Assembly: GCA_003215335.1 (NCBI GenBank)
Contig: QCKM01000009.1
Coordinates: forward strand, 1-63,113
DNA: 63,113 nt
Direction: 5' to 3'
Source of the DNA: Prochlorococcus sp. AG-409-P01
Lineage (GTDB): Bacteria > Cyanobacteriota > Cyanobacteriia > PCC-6307 > Cyanobiaceae
The position numbers were made by a program, and so were the translations under genes. Positions within the stretch are counted from its first letter, which is position 1. Each line of letters opens with the position of its first letter. The notes beneath the pieces were generated by a model, which was not told where the DNA came from, did no database searches, and worked only from the letters and a program-made list of their open reading frames with translations. Below are positions 27,709 through 38,734 of the stretch, in pieces.

Positions 27709-28607
27709 TGACGTCAGGTTTCTCAAAAAAAAGGTTGATCAGTGGTATTGCTGCTGGCCTGATTGGTCTTTTTGTGGTTGGTCTGGGTGGCTGGTGGTTC
27801 ACCATTGCCTTGGGAATCATTGTCCATTTTGCGTTATTAGAGTTTTTTCGTATGGCCCAGTTCACGGGCATTAGACCTGCGACAAAAACTACTCTTGTTG
27901 CGTGTCAGCTTTTGTTGGTAAGCACTCAATGGGATGTATATGGTGGCCTCCCTGCTGATATGGCTGCAGCAGTTCTTCCCTTGTCAGGAGCAGCTATATG
28001 TGGCTGGTTGTTGTTGCAGCCGATTACTGGTTCGATCGCTGATATTGCAGCATCTATTTTTGGTTTGTTTTATTTAGGCTTTTTGCCCAGTCATTGGCTG
28101 CGATTACGAAACCTTATGGATTTTGATATTGCGCCTGGTTTATCTGTGCTCTCTGATCGTTGGGCTGATTTGCTTTCCCCTGGCATGGCAATAACACTAG
28201 TCGCGTGTTTAATGATTGTTGCTAGTGATATTGGTTCCTATTGCTTAGGAAGGACTTTTGGGCGTATTCCTCTTTCCCCAATTTCACCCGGTAAGACCAT
28301 TGAGGGCGCTATAGGAGGAGTTCTTTGTGCAATGTGTGTTGGTGCGTTAGCAGGCGTGCTATTGGGGTGGGGATTGGGCTGGTTGTTAGGAGGAGTGTTA
28401 GGGGCATTGGTGGCTTTATTTGCATTGGTTGGCGATTTGACCGAGTCAATGATGAAAAGGAATGCAGGGTTAAAGGATTCTGGAGATGCGATTCCTGGTC
28501 ATGGAGGGATTTTGGATAGGATTGACAGCTATTTATTTACACCAGCAGTTATTTATTACGTTGTCACACTGGTGATCCCTTTGATAAGTGGACAAATTCA
28601 AGGCTGA
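27708..28607 (+). CDS. cdsA: phosphatidate cytidylyltransferase (CDP-diglyceride synthase)
   Basis: Makes CDP-diacylglycerol from phosphatidic acid and CTP, the branch point for phosphatidylglycerol. 299 residues from the ATG at 27708; TTG at 27705 is an alternative. About eight membrane spans. The family signature is clear near residue 250: SMMKRNAGLKDSG then PGHGGILDRIDS. In cyanobacteria phosphatidylglycerol is needed in thylakoids. Its stop overlaps the convergent DUF2993 gene by 10 bases. Confidence 0.95.
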   Translation: MTSGFSKKRLISGIAAGLIGLFVVGLGGWWFTIALGIIVHFALLEFFRMAQFTGIRPATKTTLVACQLLLVSTQWDVYGGLPADMAAAVLPLSGAAICGWLLLQPITGSIADIAASIFGLFYLGFLPSHWLRLRNLMDFDIAPGLSVLSDRWADLLSPGMAITLVACLMIVASDIGSYCLGRTFGRIPLSPISPGKTIEGAIGGVLCAMCVGALAGVLLGWGLGWLLGGVLGALVALFALVGDLTESMMKRNAGLKDSGDAIPGHGGILDRIDSYLFTPAVIYYVVTLVIPLISGQIQG

Positions 28608-29257
28608 ACTAATGCATGGCCAGTTATATGAACCATCCCTTTTTGTAGATATGCCTTTTCAATGTAAATATCTTTGTCCATTGGGATTAGGGTTCTTATA
28701 GGCAGATTTTTATGACTTATAAGAATGGATCCTGAATTTGCATTGAGTATAAATGTTTCTTTTTTTGAGACTTGATTGTCTAGAGAGAGATCATTTAATT
28801 CAAGAATGTCATCGTTTATATCAAGGGCTCCAAATTTTGACTGACCCAAAAGATTCTCGAAAAGCATATCACCTAGCCAGCTCCACCTTGTTGATTGAAG
28901 GGTTTGACTGAGAGCATTCCCATTCATTGCAACGGTGCCATTGACCTGAAAACTTTGTTCGAGACTTATTGAATCATTTAATTTGTTGAGATTGATTTTT
29001 ATCTTTAAAGGTCCAGCCTTTAATTTTGCAAAGTCAAATTCGAACCCTTGATATTTGATTTTCTTTGCAGTGATACTTATGCCATTTAGGTGACCTTTTA
29101 TAAGCTCTAACGCAGAACCATTTAATTCAAGTGTTAGATCGTGAACCTCGTCTAATTGATTCTTAAGCCAAAATTTTAGTCCTGTTGCAATTAATTGAAG
29201 TAGCGGACCATTATTGGAAGTCTTATTGGTCATCTCAAATTGAACCCTTTCAGCCAT
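28598..29257 (-). CDS. DUF2993 (LmeA-like) lipid-binding protein
   Basis: 219 residues fitting DUF2993, with a helical N-terminal FWLKNQLDEV segment and a beta-rich body containing ELNGSALELIKGHLNGI and KIKYQGFEFDF. The related actinobacterial LmeA binds phospholipid and acts in envelope glycolipid synthesis; cyanobacterial members are undescribed. No strong signal peptide is seen. Its start overlaps the hydrolase gene by 28 bases, so the two are likely translationally coupled. Confidence 0.72.
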   Translation of the reverse strand: MAERVQFEMTNKTSNNGPLLQLIATGLKFWLKNQLDEVHDLTLELNGSALELIKGHLNGISITAKKIKYQGFEFDFAKLKAGPLKIKINLNKLNDSISLEQSFQVNGTVAMNGNALSQTLQSTRWSWLGDMLFENLLGQSKFGALDINDDILELNDLSLDNQVSKKETFILNANSGSILISHKNLPIRTLIPMDKDIYIEKAYLQKGMVHITGHALVQP

Positions 29258-30153
29258 CTTGCAGCAACAATTTCGGGATGGTCTAAATGTGGGAGGTGTC
29301 CACAGTTTGCGATCTCTTCAACTCTCTTTCCTAACAAGTTGAGCACTTCTTTCTTTTGACTGTTGCTTAGAATCCTGTCTCCTTTCCCCCAGATAACGTG
29401 AAGTTCTTGTTTTGGCACTGGGGAGCCAAAACCTATAAAGCCACCATTATGAGCAAAGGAAGCTAGGGAGTCACTCCATCCAGGCACTTGTAAATGCAAT
29501 GAGGCGATTTGTTCTTCGCAATCGCCTACGCATGTTTCTGGACTAGCAAAGGCCTGTCGGCACAAGTTTCTTCTAACCAAGGGCCTACTAAGAAACCATA
29601 CGCCTATCTCACTAAGGAGTTTAGGCATTGGCATTGGTTTTCCTGTTAAACCTGCAGGGGCCAATAATAAAACCTTATTAATTTTTTGTGGATTTCTTCT
29701 AGCCAACTCCATGGCAACAGCTCCACCCATGGATGCTCCTATCAGGCCTACTTTTGGCTGATTGGGAACTTCATTAAGTATTGCCTCGAGGTGGGTTATA
29801 ACCATTTCTGAATTGCAATCAATGTCGTCAAAACGTGGACAGAAACCAAATCCAAATAAATCTGGAATGATTAGCTGATGATGATTTTTTAATAAAGGTG
29901 CAAGGCGCCTAAATTCAAGAAAGCTGCTGTCAAACCCATGTAGACAAATTATTGGCGGTCCTTTGCCTACAACAGCAACTGGGAAGCAAGTAGATTCTTT
30001 GCTTGATGATGTACTGCAATTTGGCAAAGACCACCACTCGACTTTTTGCGCAATATCTCGGCCTAAAGGATCCAAAATATTTGGTGTTAGCTTCAGCAGC
30101 AACTCTTTGGAGGAAGAGATGGCTTTTGTTTTTTTATTAGTAATGAGACTCAA
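29230..30153 (-). CDS. alpha/beta-fold hydrolase
   Basis: 307-residue alpha/beta hydrolase. Oxyanion segment CLHGFDSS near residue 75, nucleophile elbow GASMGGAVAM near residue 140, late acid in VIWGKGDRIL and catalytic His in NCGHLPHLDHPE near residue 290. Substrate is unknown; lipase or esterase types share this layout. It overlaps the next gene upstream by 4 bases and DUF2993 downstream by 28, forming one three-gene unit. Confidence 0.82.
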   Translation of the reverse strand: MSLITNKKTKAISSSKELLLKLTPNILDPLGRDIAQKVEWWSLPNCSTSSSKESTCFPVAVVGKGPPIICLHGFDSSFLEFRRLAPLLKNHHQLIIPDLFGFGFCPRFDDIDCNSEMVITHLEAILNEVPNQPKVGLIGASMGGAVAMELARRNPQKINKVLLLAPAGLTGKPMPMPKLLSEIGVWFLSRPLVRRNLCRQAFASPETCVGDCEEQIASLHLQVPGWSDSLASFAHNGGFIGFGSPVPKQELHVIWGKGDRILSNSQKKEVLNLLGKRVEEIANCGHLPHLDHPEIVAARWLKGFNLR

Positions 30154-31283
30154 GTTGATTTAAGTTTGTTTGTTGCTTTGTATTCAATACGTTTGCAGTC
30201 TTCATTTGCACTGAAAAAGGCTTCTAGCATTGTGCAAGGATTGACTACAAATGGTAGACGTTTTATATCTGAGGTGCGTAAGCATGCATATTCACAGACT
30301 TGTTGTATCTCTTTCAATGTTGCCTGTGACAATCCAAGATCATTAAGGGTTGTAGGCAGACCAAGTTCATTCAGAAATGATATGAGTTGACGTCTAGCTT
30401 GACCAGATAGTTGATCTTGACCAACTATCTCTTCTAAACGCAGCTGTACAAGTATCCCGTAGCCAACCTTTTCTCCATGAAGACTTCCATGGCAGGCTTC
30501 AAGTTGGGTGAGCCCGTTGTGAATTGCATGGGCGGCTACAGTTCTACATTGCGCTCCTCCTATCCCGCCAATTAGACCGGCTGTTATGGCACATCCCTCT
30601 GCTACACGTATCCATGCATCACTAGTCGAATCTTGAAGAGCTTCAATACTGTCGATTAGCAGTTGATCACGTAAGACCCTTGCAAGTTGAACAGCTTGTT
30701 GAACTAGACCATCAGTGCTTTCACGACTACTTACGGAGGATTCATACCACTTTGCAAGTGCATCTGCTATGCCACTTGCAAGTGTACGGACAGGAGCTGT
30801 CCGTACAAAGCTATGGTCAAAAATCATAAGTTCAGGACAACGATCAAGTAACTCATCCCTTTGGAACTTTCCTTTAGAAGAATAAATATTAGAAAGAGCT
30901 GTCCAGCCTGCGCAGGTTGCGGCACTGAGCGGAACCGTAATACAAGGAATCTTTAGTCGATTCGCTAAAAGCTTTCCGGAATCAAGTACTTTGCCCCCAC
31001 CTGCGGCAATTACTCCATCACATCCAGCCTCCCTTGCAATGATTTCTAGTTGTTGTAAGTCTTCTTCGCAGCAGTCATTTTTGATTTCTACAGAAGCAGA
31101 ATTTAATTCAAGAGATTGGAGGTCTTTAAACAACTTGCTCCGTATTTGTTTTGTGCGCTGACTTCTGCCTATTAGTAGTGGACTACGACAAATCTTGGGT
31201 ATGAACAAGAGGCTTTCTTCCCAAGCATGTTCTCCACGAATCACCCGCTCAGGAGCTATAGAGTGTTTGGCATAGGTGAACAT
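30150..31283 (-). CDS. iron-containing alcohol dehydrogenase (glycerol dehydrogenase-like)
   Basis: 377 residues with the NAD-binding DGVIAAGGGKVLDSGKLLA near residue 88. The metal site carries the Asp in GIADALAKWYE near residue 170 and the His residues of AAHAIHNGLTQL and HGSLHGEKVGYG near residues 250-272. This fits the GldA branch, which also contains glycerol-1-phosphate dehydrogenases; the exact substrate is open. It is the first gene of the unit with the hydrolase and DUF2993 genes. clpC ends 30 bases upstream. Confidence 0.85.
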   Translation of the reverse strand: MFTYAKHSIAPERVIRGEHAWEESLLFIPKICRSPLLIGRSQRTKQIRSKLFKDLQSLELNSASVEIKNDCCEEDLQQLEIIAREAGCDGVIAAGGGKVLDSGKLLANRLKIPCITVPLSAATCAGWTALSNIYSSKGKFQRDELLDRCPELMIFDHSFVRTAPVRTLASGIADALAKWYESSVSSRESTDGLVQQAVQLARVLRDQLLIDSIEALQDSTSDAWIRVAEGCAITAGLIGGIGGAQCRTVAAHAIHNGLTQLEACHGSLHGEKVGYGILVQLRLEEIVGQDQLSGQARRQLISFLNELGLPTTLNDLGLSQATLKEIQQVCEYACLRTSDIKRLPFVVNPCTMLEAFFSANEDCKRIEYKATNKLKST

Positions 31284-31313
31284 TGTTAATGAGAAAACTA
31301 TCTTTTGTGACTT

Positions 31314-33896
31314 CTAAACGCCTGCACTAGCGAGTTCTGGCTTTGAGTCGTTCCTGCTTTTATGACTCACAACAACTTGCTTGTTCTCATCAACATCTAC
31401 TACGGCATTATCACCTTCTTTAATTCGTCCCGAGAGCACCTCTTCTGCCAGGCTGTCTTCTAAAAGCCTCATTACGGCACGTCTTAGTGGTCTTGCACCA
31501 TATGAAGGGTTGTAGCCTTCCTCGACAAGTCTTTCTTTGAAAGAGTCAGTAACAGAAAGAGTAATTCCTTTGTCCACCATCCTTGAAAAAACTTCTTTGA
31601 GCATAATTTCTGCAATTTCCTTTACTTCATCTCGGGTGAGTTGACGGAAAACGATGATTTCGTCGAGTCTGTTCAGGAATTCTGGACGGAAATATTGCTT
31701 TAGTTCTTCATTGACTAGGGATCTGATTCGGTGATATTGGCTATCTTCGGAGCTTTCTCCTGAGAATTCAAAACCAAGACCACCACCACCTTTCTCAATA
31801 ACCTTTGATCCAATATTGGAAGTCATGATGATCAAAGTATTTTTGAAATCTACAGTTCTTCCCTTCGAATCTGTGAGTCGACCATCTTCAAGTAATTGAA
31901 GTAGGAGATTGAAAACGTCAGGATGAGCTTTTTCTATTTCATCAAAAAGAACTACTGTGTAGGGCCTGCGTCTTACTGCTTCAGTTAGCTGCCCCCCTTC
32001 ATTGAAGCCAACGTACCCAGGAGGGGACCCGATCAATTTACTTACGGTATGACGTTCCATGAATTCCGACATATCAAGGCGAATCATGGCGTCTTCACTG
32101 CCAAAGAAATATGTCGCTAGAGCTTTAGTTAGTTCGGTTTTGCCTACTCCAGTAGGACCTGAAAAAATAAAACTTGCAATTGGACGATTTGGGTTTTTTA
32201 ATCCAACTCGTGCACGGCGAATTGCCTTCGAGACAGCCTTAACTGCTTCGTCTTGTCCGATTAATCTTTTGTGCAATGTTTCTTCCATATTCAGCAGCTT
32301 CACTGACTCGCTTTCAGTTAATTTTTGAACAGGTACACCAGTCCAAGAAGCGACAATGTGAGCGATATCCTCTTCATCCACAACGGGCGTAATCAATTGA
32401 GAAGGACTATTTGTTGTGGCAGCACTTGATTTTTCTCCGGGCTGAGCTTCCTGTTTTGAGACGGACTCTGTTTCAATGACTCCTGATTGGAGAGGCTCGT
32501 TTTTTTCTTGACTAGTGCTTTGGAGAAGATTGCGTATTTTCTCTCGGAGCTGGACTTCTTGCTCACGTAATTCACCCGCTTTAGTGAAGTCTTGATCTCG
32601 CACGGCTTCCTCTTTCTCCTTTTGGACTTTGCGGAGTTCTTTGTCTACTTCTTTGGCGGAAGGGGGTAGCTTTGAATTAAGTAGACGTACACGACTTCCT
32701 GCCTCATCTATTAAATCAATAGCCTTATCAGGGAGGAACCTGTCAGAGATATATCGATCACCTAGTGTCGCAGCTGCTTCAAGAGCTTCGTCGGTAATTT
32801 TGAGGCGATGATGTTGCTCATAGCGTTCTCTTAGCCCACGTAAAATTTCAATTGTGTCTTCTATAGAAGGCTCCCCTACCATGACGGGTTGGAAGCGCCT
32901 CTCTAGAGCTGCATCTCGTTCGATATGTTTCCGATATTCATCGAGGGTTGTTGCACCAATGCACTGAAGCTCACCTCTTGCTAACGCTGGCTTAAGAATG
33001 TTGGCTGCATCAATAGCTCCTTCAGCTGCTCCTGCCCCTATAAGTGTATGCAATTCATCGATAACAAGAATTACGTTTCCTGCTGATTTAATTTCTTCCA
33101 TGATTTTTTTTAAACGTTCTTCGAACTCACCTCTGTATTTCGTGCCAGCAACTAGGAGTCCTATGTCAAGTGTTAGTACTCTTTTTTCTTCAAGAATATC
33201 TGGTATATCGCCTTGCTGAATTCTTTGAGCGAGACCTTCAGCGATAGCTGTCTTCCCTACACCTGGTTCCCCAATTAATACAGGATTGTTTTTAGTTCGT
33301 CGTCCAAGTATTTGGATTACACGATCAATTTCATGATGTCTACCAACAACAGGATCCAATTTTGATTCGCTTGCCAGTTGTGTGAGGTTTGTGCCGAATT
33401 CATCAAGTGTTGCAGTTTTTGCTGAGCCTCGGCCACCACCTCCACCAGCTGTGACTTCTGCAGTCTCGCCAAGCATTCTTATGACTTGAGTACGTACTTT
33501 TGCTAAATCAACCCCTAAGTTCTCAAGAACTCGAGCTGCTACTCCTTCTCCTTCTCGAATGAGTCCCAATAAAAGATGTTCTGTTCCTATGTAATTGTGT
33601 CCTAGCTGTCGCGCTTCTTCTAAGGAAAGTTCTAGTACACGCTTTGCTCTAGGGGTGAAAGGAATCTCCACTGCTACAAAACCAGATCCTCTCCCAATAA
33701 TTTTTTCGACCTCAACCCGAGCATCCTTAAGGTTCACACCCATTGATTTAAGGACTTTTGCTGCAACTCCAGTACCTTCACCAATAAGACCTAAAAGGAT
33801 CTGTTCAGTACCTACAAAGTTGTGCCCTAGGCGGCGTGCCTCTTCTTGGGCCAGCATGATCACCTTGATGGCCTTTTCAGTAAACCGCTCGAACAT
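31314..33896 (-). CDS. clpC: ATP-dependent Clp protease ATPase subunit ClpC
   Basis: HSP100 unfoldase that feeds substrates to ClpP/ClpR. 860 residues. Two N-terminal Clp repeats, first AAA+ domain with [13 protein letters not shown] near residue 210, a middle domain with a UVR motif ([15 protein letters not shown] near residue 450), second AAA+ domain with [16 protein letters not shown] near residue 575. The middle domain identifies ClpC rather than ClpB. Essential in cyanobacteria where tested. Upstream lies a 203-base gap with no gene. Confidence 0.96.
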   Translation of the reverse strand: MFERFTEKAIKVIMLAQEEARRLGHNFVGTEQILLGLIGEGTGVAAKVLKSMGVNLKDARVEVEKIIGRGSGFVAVEIPFTPRAKRVLELSLEEARQLGHNYIGTEHLLLGLIREGEGVAARVLENLGVDLAKVRTQVIRMLGETAEVTAGGGGGRGSAKTATLDEFGTNLTQLASESKLDPVVGRHHEIDRVIQILGRRTKNNPVLIGEPGVGKTAIAEGLAQRIQQGDIPDILEEKRVLTLDIGLLVAGTKYRGEFEERLKKIMEEIKSAGNVILVIDELHTLIGAGAAEGAIDAANILKPALARGELQCIGATTLDEYRKHIERDAALERRFQPVMVGEPSIEDTIEILRGLRERYEQHHRLKITDEALEAAATLGDRYISDRFLPDKAIDLIDEAGSRVRLLNSKLPPSAKEVDKELRKVQKEKEEAVRDQDFTKAGELREQEVQLREKIRNLLQSTSQEKNEPLQSGVIETESVSKQEAQPGEKSSAATTNSPSQLITPVVDEEDIAHIVASWTGVPVQKLTESESVKLLNMEETLHKRLIGQDEAVKAVSKAIRRARVGLKNPNRPIASFIFSGPTGVGKTELTKALATYFFGSEDAMIRLDMSEFMERHTVSKLIGSPPGYVGFNEGGQLTEAVRRRPYTVVLFDEIEKAHPDVFNLLLQLLEDGRLTDSKGRTVDFKNTLIIMTSNIGSKVIEKGGGGLGFEFSGESSEDSQYHRIRSLVNEELKQYFRPEFLNRLDEIIVFRQLTRDEVKEIAEIMLKEVFSRMVDKGITLSVTDSFKERLVEEGYNPSYGARPLRRAVMRLLEDSLAEEVLSGRIKEGDNAVVDVDENKQVVVSHKSRNDSKPELASAGV

Positions 33897-34099
33897 GGTC
33901 TAAGCCACGTGCATGTCTATCTAACCTATCAGGATTAGGAAGGGTTTGTGGCACCATTGCTCATTCTGGTATAGCCCAGTCATGAAGTGGTTTGTCAAGC
34001 ATAAAAAAGTGATAACGAAGGACTAAAGATCTAGACTCTATTTGTAGTTACATGCCGGTAATCCGCACTAATTCAATTTCTTTCTATTTGGAAGCTCTA

Positions 34100-34561
34100 T
34101 TATTTCAGATTTCTCCATTGAATAAGTGCATCCCCACCATCCTTATAGTAATTAGGTCTACATCCTGCAGTTTTGAAGCCGCAACTTTGATAAAGCGCTA
34201 TGCCAGGAATGTTTTTAGTGTTTACTTCAAGAGTTGCATTTAATGCTCCATTGACTTGAGATTTTTCAAGGAGTTTTGATAAAACTAACTTTCCCAATTC
34301 CTTTCGACGATGATGAGGGTGAACAGCCACTGTTGTCACATGTAGTTCGTCTAAGACAAGCCACCCACATGCGAATGCGACAAGATTTGGCGAGCCCTGG
34401 ATGCCTATGCATATCCGTAGTGGGTCGCTAAGTTCTTTCTCCCATTGCTGTTGGCTCCAAAGGCCATTAAGTGCTAACTGATCAAGTTCTAAGCAGGCAT
34501 TTATATGGTCAAGACCAAGCTCGATTAGCTTCATAAGTTGATTTCTGTTATGAGGTTGCAT
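34100..34561 (-). CDS. rimI: GNAT acetyltransferase, RimI-like
   Basis: About 153 residues from the ATG at 34561 (an in-frame ATG at 34534 is equally possible; GTG at 34579 would be longest). GNAT fold with TTVAVHPHHRRKELGKLVL near residue 90 as the acetyl-CoA loop and NIPGIALYQSCGFK near residue 130. RimI acetylates the N-terminus of ribosomal protein S18 in E. coli; the target here is inferred by family. It is divergent from lysA. Confidence 0.8.
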   Translation of the reverse strand: MQPHNRNQLMKLIELGLDHINACLELDQLALNGLWSQQQWEKELSDPLRICIGIQGSPNLVAFACGWLVLDELHVTTVAVHPHHRRKELGKLVLSKLLEKSQVNGALNATLEVNTKNIPGIALYQSCGFKTAGCRPNYYKDGGDALIQWRNLK

Positions 34562-34636
34562 CAGACATGAGTAGCCCACGTTTGAGTGGGATTCCTCTTG
34601 GAAGACTTACTCTTCATTTCCTAATTGCAGAATTAA

Positions 34637-36004
34637 ATGGAAACACGCGCTCCATATGAAACTGGGACTGATCTTCTCAGTCCTAATCGAAACCTCTCTC
34701 CAATTTCTACTGAATTGGATGAAAATGGAAGATTGATGGTTGGAGGTTGCCGATTGAGTGAACTTGCTGACCATTACGGCACTCCTCTATATGTTCTTGA
34801 TGAAGCCACTTTGAGGCAGTCTTGTTTTGCCTATAGACAAGCTTTTGAAAGACATTATCCAGGTAAATTCTTGACTGTCTATGCTTCAAAGGCAAACAGC
34901 TCATTAATGATGAGCTGTTTGATTTCTTCTGAAGGGTTCGGCCTTGACGTTGTATCTGCTGGTGAGTTGATAACAGGCCTTGAGGGAGGTGTTTCAGGAG
35001 ATAGAATTCTTTTACATGGAAATAATAAATCTGATCAAGAGCTAATTCTTGCCTATAAAAATAATGTGACAATTGTCATTGATAACCAACATGATATTGA
35101 CAGGCTTTCTGAATTGATACCCTCAGAATTACCGCCAGTAAATATCATGTTGCGGTTTACTCCTGGGATTGAATGCCATACACATGAATATATTCGAACA
35201 GGACATCTTGATAGCAAATTTGGCTTTGACCCTGAACAACTGGAAAATATTTTTCGGCAATTAAGATCTTGCAAATGGGCAAAACTTATTGGTATTCATG
35301 CCCATATAGGCTCACAAATTTTTGAGTTAGGTCCTCATCAAGACTTGGTGCCAGTAATGGCAGATGCAATGCTTATGGCTAGAAAATTTGGCCATCCAGT
35401 TCAAGATCTAAATATTGGAGGAGGACTAGGAATTAGGTATGTCCATTCAGACGACCCGCCTTCTATTGAGAGCTGGGTAAAAGTAATTTCTGAGGCTGTA
35501 ATTTCTGCATTCAGATCAAGAAACATGCCTTTGCCTCGTTTGCTTTGTGAGCCAGGGCGCTCTTTAGTTGCTACTGCTGGAGTAACTCTTTATAGAGTTG
35601 GAGCTAGAAAAAATATTCCAGGTATTCGCACTTACCTTTCTTTAGATGGGGGTATGAGTGATAACCCACGCCCTATTACTTATCAATCATTGTATACAGC
35701 TTGTCTGGCAGATAGACCACTTGTGAAACCCGAAGAGAGGGTTACTCTTGCCGGGAAGCATTGTGAATCAGGAGATGTGATTATTAAAGAAATTGATTTG
35801 CCATATGCAAGCACTGGAGAAATCTTGGTTGTTTTCTCCACAGGAGCTTATAACTCTTCAATGAGTTCTAATTACAATCGAATTCCACGGCCTGCAACGG
35901 TTCTTGTTCAGGCTGGACATGCTGAAGTTGTTCAGAGAAGAGAGCAGCCAGAGGAGATATTGAGATATGACCTTCTCCCAGAGCGCTTTAAAGAGTTAAA
36001 GTAG
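34637..36004 (+). CDS. lysA: diaminopimelate decarboxylase
   Basis: PLP enzyme that turns meso-diaminopimelate into lysine. 455 residues. The PLP Lys is in VYASKANSS near residue 80, the phosphate-binding GGGLGIRY near residue 265, CEPGRSLVA near residue 300, and the dimer-interface Cys in HCESGDVI near residue 375. The uncleaved substrate is also a cell-wall building block, fitting the wall-linked genes that follow. dacA starts 25 bases after. Confidence 0.95.
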   Translation: METRAPYETGTDLLSPNRNLSPISTELDENGRLMVGGCRLSELADHYGTPLYVLDEATLRQSCFAYRQAFERHYPGKFLTVYASKANSSLMMSCLISSEGFGLDVVSAGELITGLEGGVSGDRILLHGNNKSDQELILAYKNNVTIVIDNQHDIDRLSELIPSELPPVNIMLRFTPGIECHTHEYIRTGHLDSKFGFDPEQLENIFRQLRSCKWAKLIGIHAHIGSQIFELGPHQDLVPVMADAMLMARKFGHPVQDLNIGGGLGIRYVHSDDPPSIESWVKVISEAVISAFRSRNMPLPRLLCEPGRSLVATAGVTLYRVGARKNIPGIRTYLSLDGGMSDNPRPITYQSLYTACLADRPLVKPEERVTLAGKHCESGDVIIKEIDLPYASTGEILVVFSTGAYNSSMSSNYNRIPRPATVLVQAGHAEVVQRREQPEEILRYDLLPERFKELK

Positions 36005-36029
36005 TAAAAATAATCAAAGGGGTTGATAA

Positions 36030-36923
36030 GTGAATCTATGGGGGCTGGTAGACACTCGCCTGCTCCTAGATGTTTTGTTTGCTTCTGGTATTGGTACATT
36101 GCTTTTTGCAAGAGTCAATGAGCCGAGAACCCTTTGGTTGCTAAGGGGATATCTATTTCTTGTATCACTTGCGTGGTTTGTTCAGAGATTTGAGAAGCTG
36201 CCTCTGACTTCTAAGTTGATTGACGCATTAGTCCTTGCATGCTCCTTGTCTTTGGCAATTCTTTGGCAGGGGGAATTGAGGAGACTTATGGAATTACTTG
36301 GCACAGGCCGTCTTGCAGCTTTAATGGGCAACCCTGACAATGAATTCAGTGCAACTGCAAATACAATTTCACAATTAACCGAAGCTGCCGGTCGTCTTTC
36401 TCAGAGTCGTAGAGGTGCGCTAGTGGTGGTTGACATGGGGAGTGACCTGCGTCCAGAAGATTTTCTATATGCAGGGATTCCAATTGATGCTCAGCTAAGT
36501 AATGAGCTTCTTTTAAATCTTTTCGCCTCTGATACTCCTCTTCATGATGGGGCAGTTTTGGTGAAAGGTAATCGAATCATTTCAGCTGGTGTGATACTTC
36601 CTTTGTCTAGGCAGGGTATTAGTCGCTATGGAACACGACATCTGGCTGCTCTTGGTATAACTGAACGATTTGATCGTTGTATCTGTGTTGTGGTCTCTGA
36701 AGAGACAGGAACCTTGTCATTGGCTAGTCAGGGAAGGCTTGAAAGGCCTATTACCAGTAGCAGGTTGGGCGAATTGTTAAAAGATTTGATTGGGGGCACT
36801 GTTGGCCAGGCATCTGCTAAAGGTACTGTTGTTACTTCCAAGTCGAATGCAAATTCTGATTCTTCTGAAGTCACATCTAGGCGTAGCCTAAGCAATTCTT
36901 CTACTAACGATCCGCCTCAGTGA
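36030..36923 (+). CDS. dacA: diadenylate cyclase (CdaA/DisA_N family), c-di-AMP synthase
   Basis: Makes cyclic di-AMP from two ATP. 297 residues with a GTG start. About three membrane spans at residues 5-90, then the DAC domain with LHDGAVLV near residue 175 and GTRHLAALG near residue 205. The usual RHR triplet reads TRH here. The C-terminal 45 residues are polar and Ser-rich. Known roles of c-di-AMP include osmotic, potassium and wall control. The stop overlaps the uppS start by GTGA. Confidence 0.9.
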   Translation: MNLWGLVDTRLLLDVLFASGIGTLLFARVNEPRTLWLLRGYLFLVSLAWFVQRFEKLPLTSKLIDALVLACSLSLAILWQGELRRLMELLGTGRLAALMGNPDNEFSATANTISQLTEAAGRLSQSRRGALVVVDMGSDLRPEDFLYAGIPIDAQLSNELLLNLFASDTPLHDGAVLVKGNRIISAGVILPLSRQGISRYGTRHLAALGITERFDRCICVVVSEETGTLSLASQGRLERPITSSRLGELLKDLIGGTVGQASAKGTVVTSKSNANSDSSEVTSRRSLSNSSTNDPPQ

Positions 36924-37717
36924 GCCGCCTCTCGACCATCAGTTCAGACCAATCCAAGGCCTGTGCTCATATCTCGGGACTAGACCCACAACGCATGCCT
37001 GCACATATTGCAGTCATCATGGACGGTAATGGGAGGTGGGCTAAGAGAAGAGGTCTGCCTAGGGCAATGGGGCACAGAGCTGGTGTAGAGGCTTTAAAGA
37101 CAACCTTGCGCCTTTGTAGTGACTGGGGAATTAGCGCCCTTACTGCGTATGCATTTTCCACTGAAAATTGGGCCAGACCTGGAGATGAAGTAAGTTTTTT
37201 GATGACTCTTTTTGAGCGGGTTCTTCAGAGGGAATTGGAATCATTAGAACGAGAGCAGGTTCATATAAGGTTTTTGGGTGATTTAGAAGCTCTTCCAATT
37301 CGTTTGCAGGATTTGATATCTGAGGCGACTGAACGCACTATTGACAATACAGGTATTCATTTCAATGTATGCACAAATTATGGAGGGAGAAGAGAACTTG
37401 TTCTTGCTGCTCAGAAGCTTGCAGAGCGCGCTGCAAAAGGTGATTTAGATCCTGCATTGATCGATGAGAATATTTTTGCTGCTGAACTTTTTACTGCAGG
37501 AGAAGCAGATCCTGACCTATTGATTCGAACTAGTGGAGAGAGACGCATTAGTAATTTTTTGCTATGGCAACTTGCTTACGCTGAGATTCATGTTACGGAT
37601 GTGCTTTGGCCTGATTTCGATGAAAGTGCACTGAAAAGTGCACTGGTTGATTATCAGTCAAGATGCCGTCGTTTTGGTGGTTTGGATCCTGTTAATGAAG
37701 ATCAATTGCACAACTGA
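36920..37717 (+). CDS. uppS: undecaprenyl diphosphate synthase
   Basis: cis-Prenyltransferase that makes the C55 carrier lipid for peptidoglycan and other polymers. 265 residues with a GTG start overlapping dacA's stop. [14 protein letters not shown] near residue 33 carries the catalytic Asp; [13 protein letters not shown] near residue 80 and [15 protein letters not shown] near residue 202 are typical. The overlap with dacA means the two are made together. bioB follows after 18 bases. Confidence 0.95.
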   Translation: MSRLSTISSDQSKACAHISGLDPQRMPAHIAVIMDGNGRWAKRRGLPRAMGHRAGVEALKTTLRLCSDWGISALTAYAFSTENWARPGDEVSFLMTLFERVLQRELESLEREQVHIRFLGDLEALPIRLQDLISEATERTIDNTGIHFNVCTNYGGRRELVLAAQKLAERAAKGDLDPALIDENIFAAELFTAGEADPDLLIRTSGERRISNFLLWQLAYAEIHVTDVLWPDFDESALKSALVDYQSRCRRFGGLDPVNEDQLHN

Positions 37718-37735
37718 ATTTGTTAGCAATCTTTT

Positions 37736-38734
37736 ATGACCCGCCTTTCTAAAAAAACATCCATCTCTGAATTAATTGTTTTTCGCCATGATTGGACATC
37801 GGCTGAAGTGCGATTAATTTTGGAAAAGCCTTTGATCGAACTTCTTTGGCAAGCCCAACATGTTCACCGTATTGCGAACCCAGGCTACAAGGTCCAATTG
37901 GCATCTCTTTTGAGCGTGAAGACAGGAGGATGTGAAGAGGATTGCGCTTATTGCCCACAGTCGATGCATAACAGTAGTGATGTCAATATGTATCCGGAAC
38001 TGGAAGTGAAAACAGTTCTTCAAAGGGCTAAGGCTGCGAAAGATGCTGGTGCCGATCGTTTTTGCATGGGATGGGCTTGGCGTGAGATTCGAGAAGGTAA
38101 AGATTTTGAAGCCATGCTTTTGATGGTAAAGGGTGTTAGGGAATTGGGTCTGGAAGCTTGTGTTACTGCTGGGATGCTTACCGATAAGCAGGCTTGTCGA
38201 CTTGCAGAGGCTGGATTGACGGCTTATAACCACAACCTTGATACAAGTCCAGAAAACTATGGACAAATAATTTCAACTAGAACTTATCAGGATCGTTTGG
38301 AAACTCTTCAACGTGTTCGAGCTGCAGGAATCACCCTTTGTTGTGGCGGAATTATTGGAATGGGAGAGTCAATTGCTGACAGGGCTTCATTGTTAACAGT
38401 ATTAGCCAATCTTGACCCTCATCCTGAAAGTGTTCCTATTAATGCTCTTGTTGCTGTCGAAGGAACTCCACTTGAAGATCTCTCTTGTATAGACCCTATT
38501 GAGATGGTTCGGATGGTTGCCACGGCCAGGATCATTATGCCTAAGAGTCGAGTACGTCTTAGTGCAGGGCGAGAACAGCTTGGAAGAGCAGCGCAAATCC
38601 TTTGCCTACAAGCAGGAGCCGATTCAATTTTTTATGGAGATACTTTGTTGACCACTGCCAATCCAGCTGTTGCTGAAGATCGTGAATTGTTATCTGAAGC
38701 AGGTGTTCAAGTTAGTTGGGGGCAAGCTCAATAA
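37736..38734 (+). CDS. bioB: biotin synthase
   Basis: Radical SAM enzyme that inserts sulfur into dethiobiotin. 332 residues. The cluster Cys are in [13 protein letters not shown] near residue 62; further on are [19 protein letters not shown] and [10 protein letters not shown], all family-specific. No other biotin gene is nearby. The stop overlaps the trhO start (TAATG at 38732-38736). Confidence 0.96.
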   Translation: MTRLSKKTSISELIVFRHDWTSAEVRLILEKPLIELLWQAQHVHRIANPGYKVQLASLLSVKTGGCEEDCAYCPQSMHNSSDVNMYPELEVKTVLQRAKAAKDAGADRFCMGWAWREIREGKDFEAMLLMVKGVRELGLEACVTAGMLTDKQACRLAEAGLTAYNHNLDTSPENYGQIISTRTYQDRLETLQRVRAAGITLCCGGIIGMGESIADRASLLTVLANLDPHPESVPINALVAVEGTPLEDLSCIDPIEMVRMVATARIIMPKSRVRLSAGREQLGRAAQILCLQAGADSIFYGDTLLTTANPAVAEDRELLSEAGVQVSWGQAQ

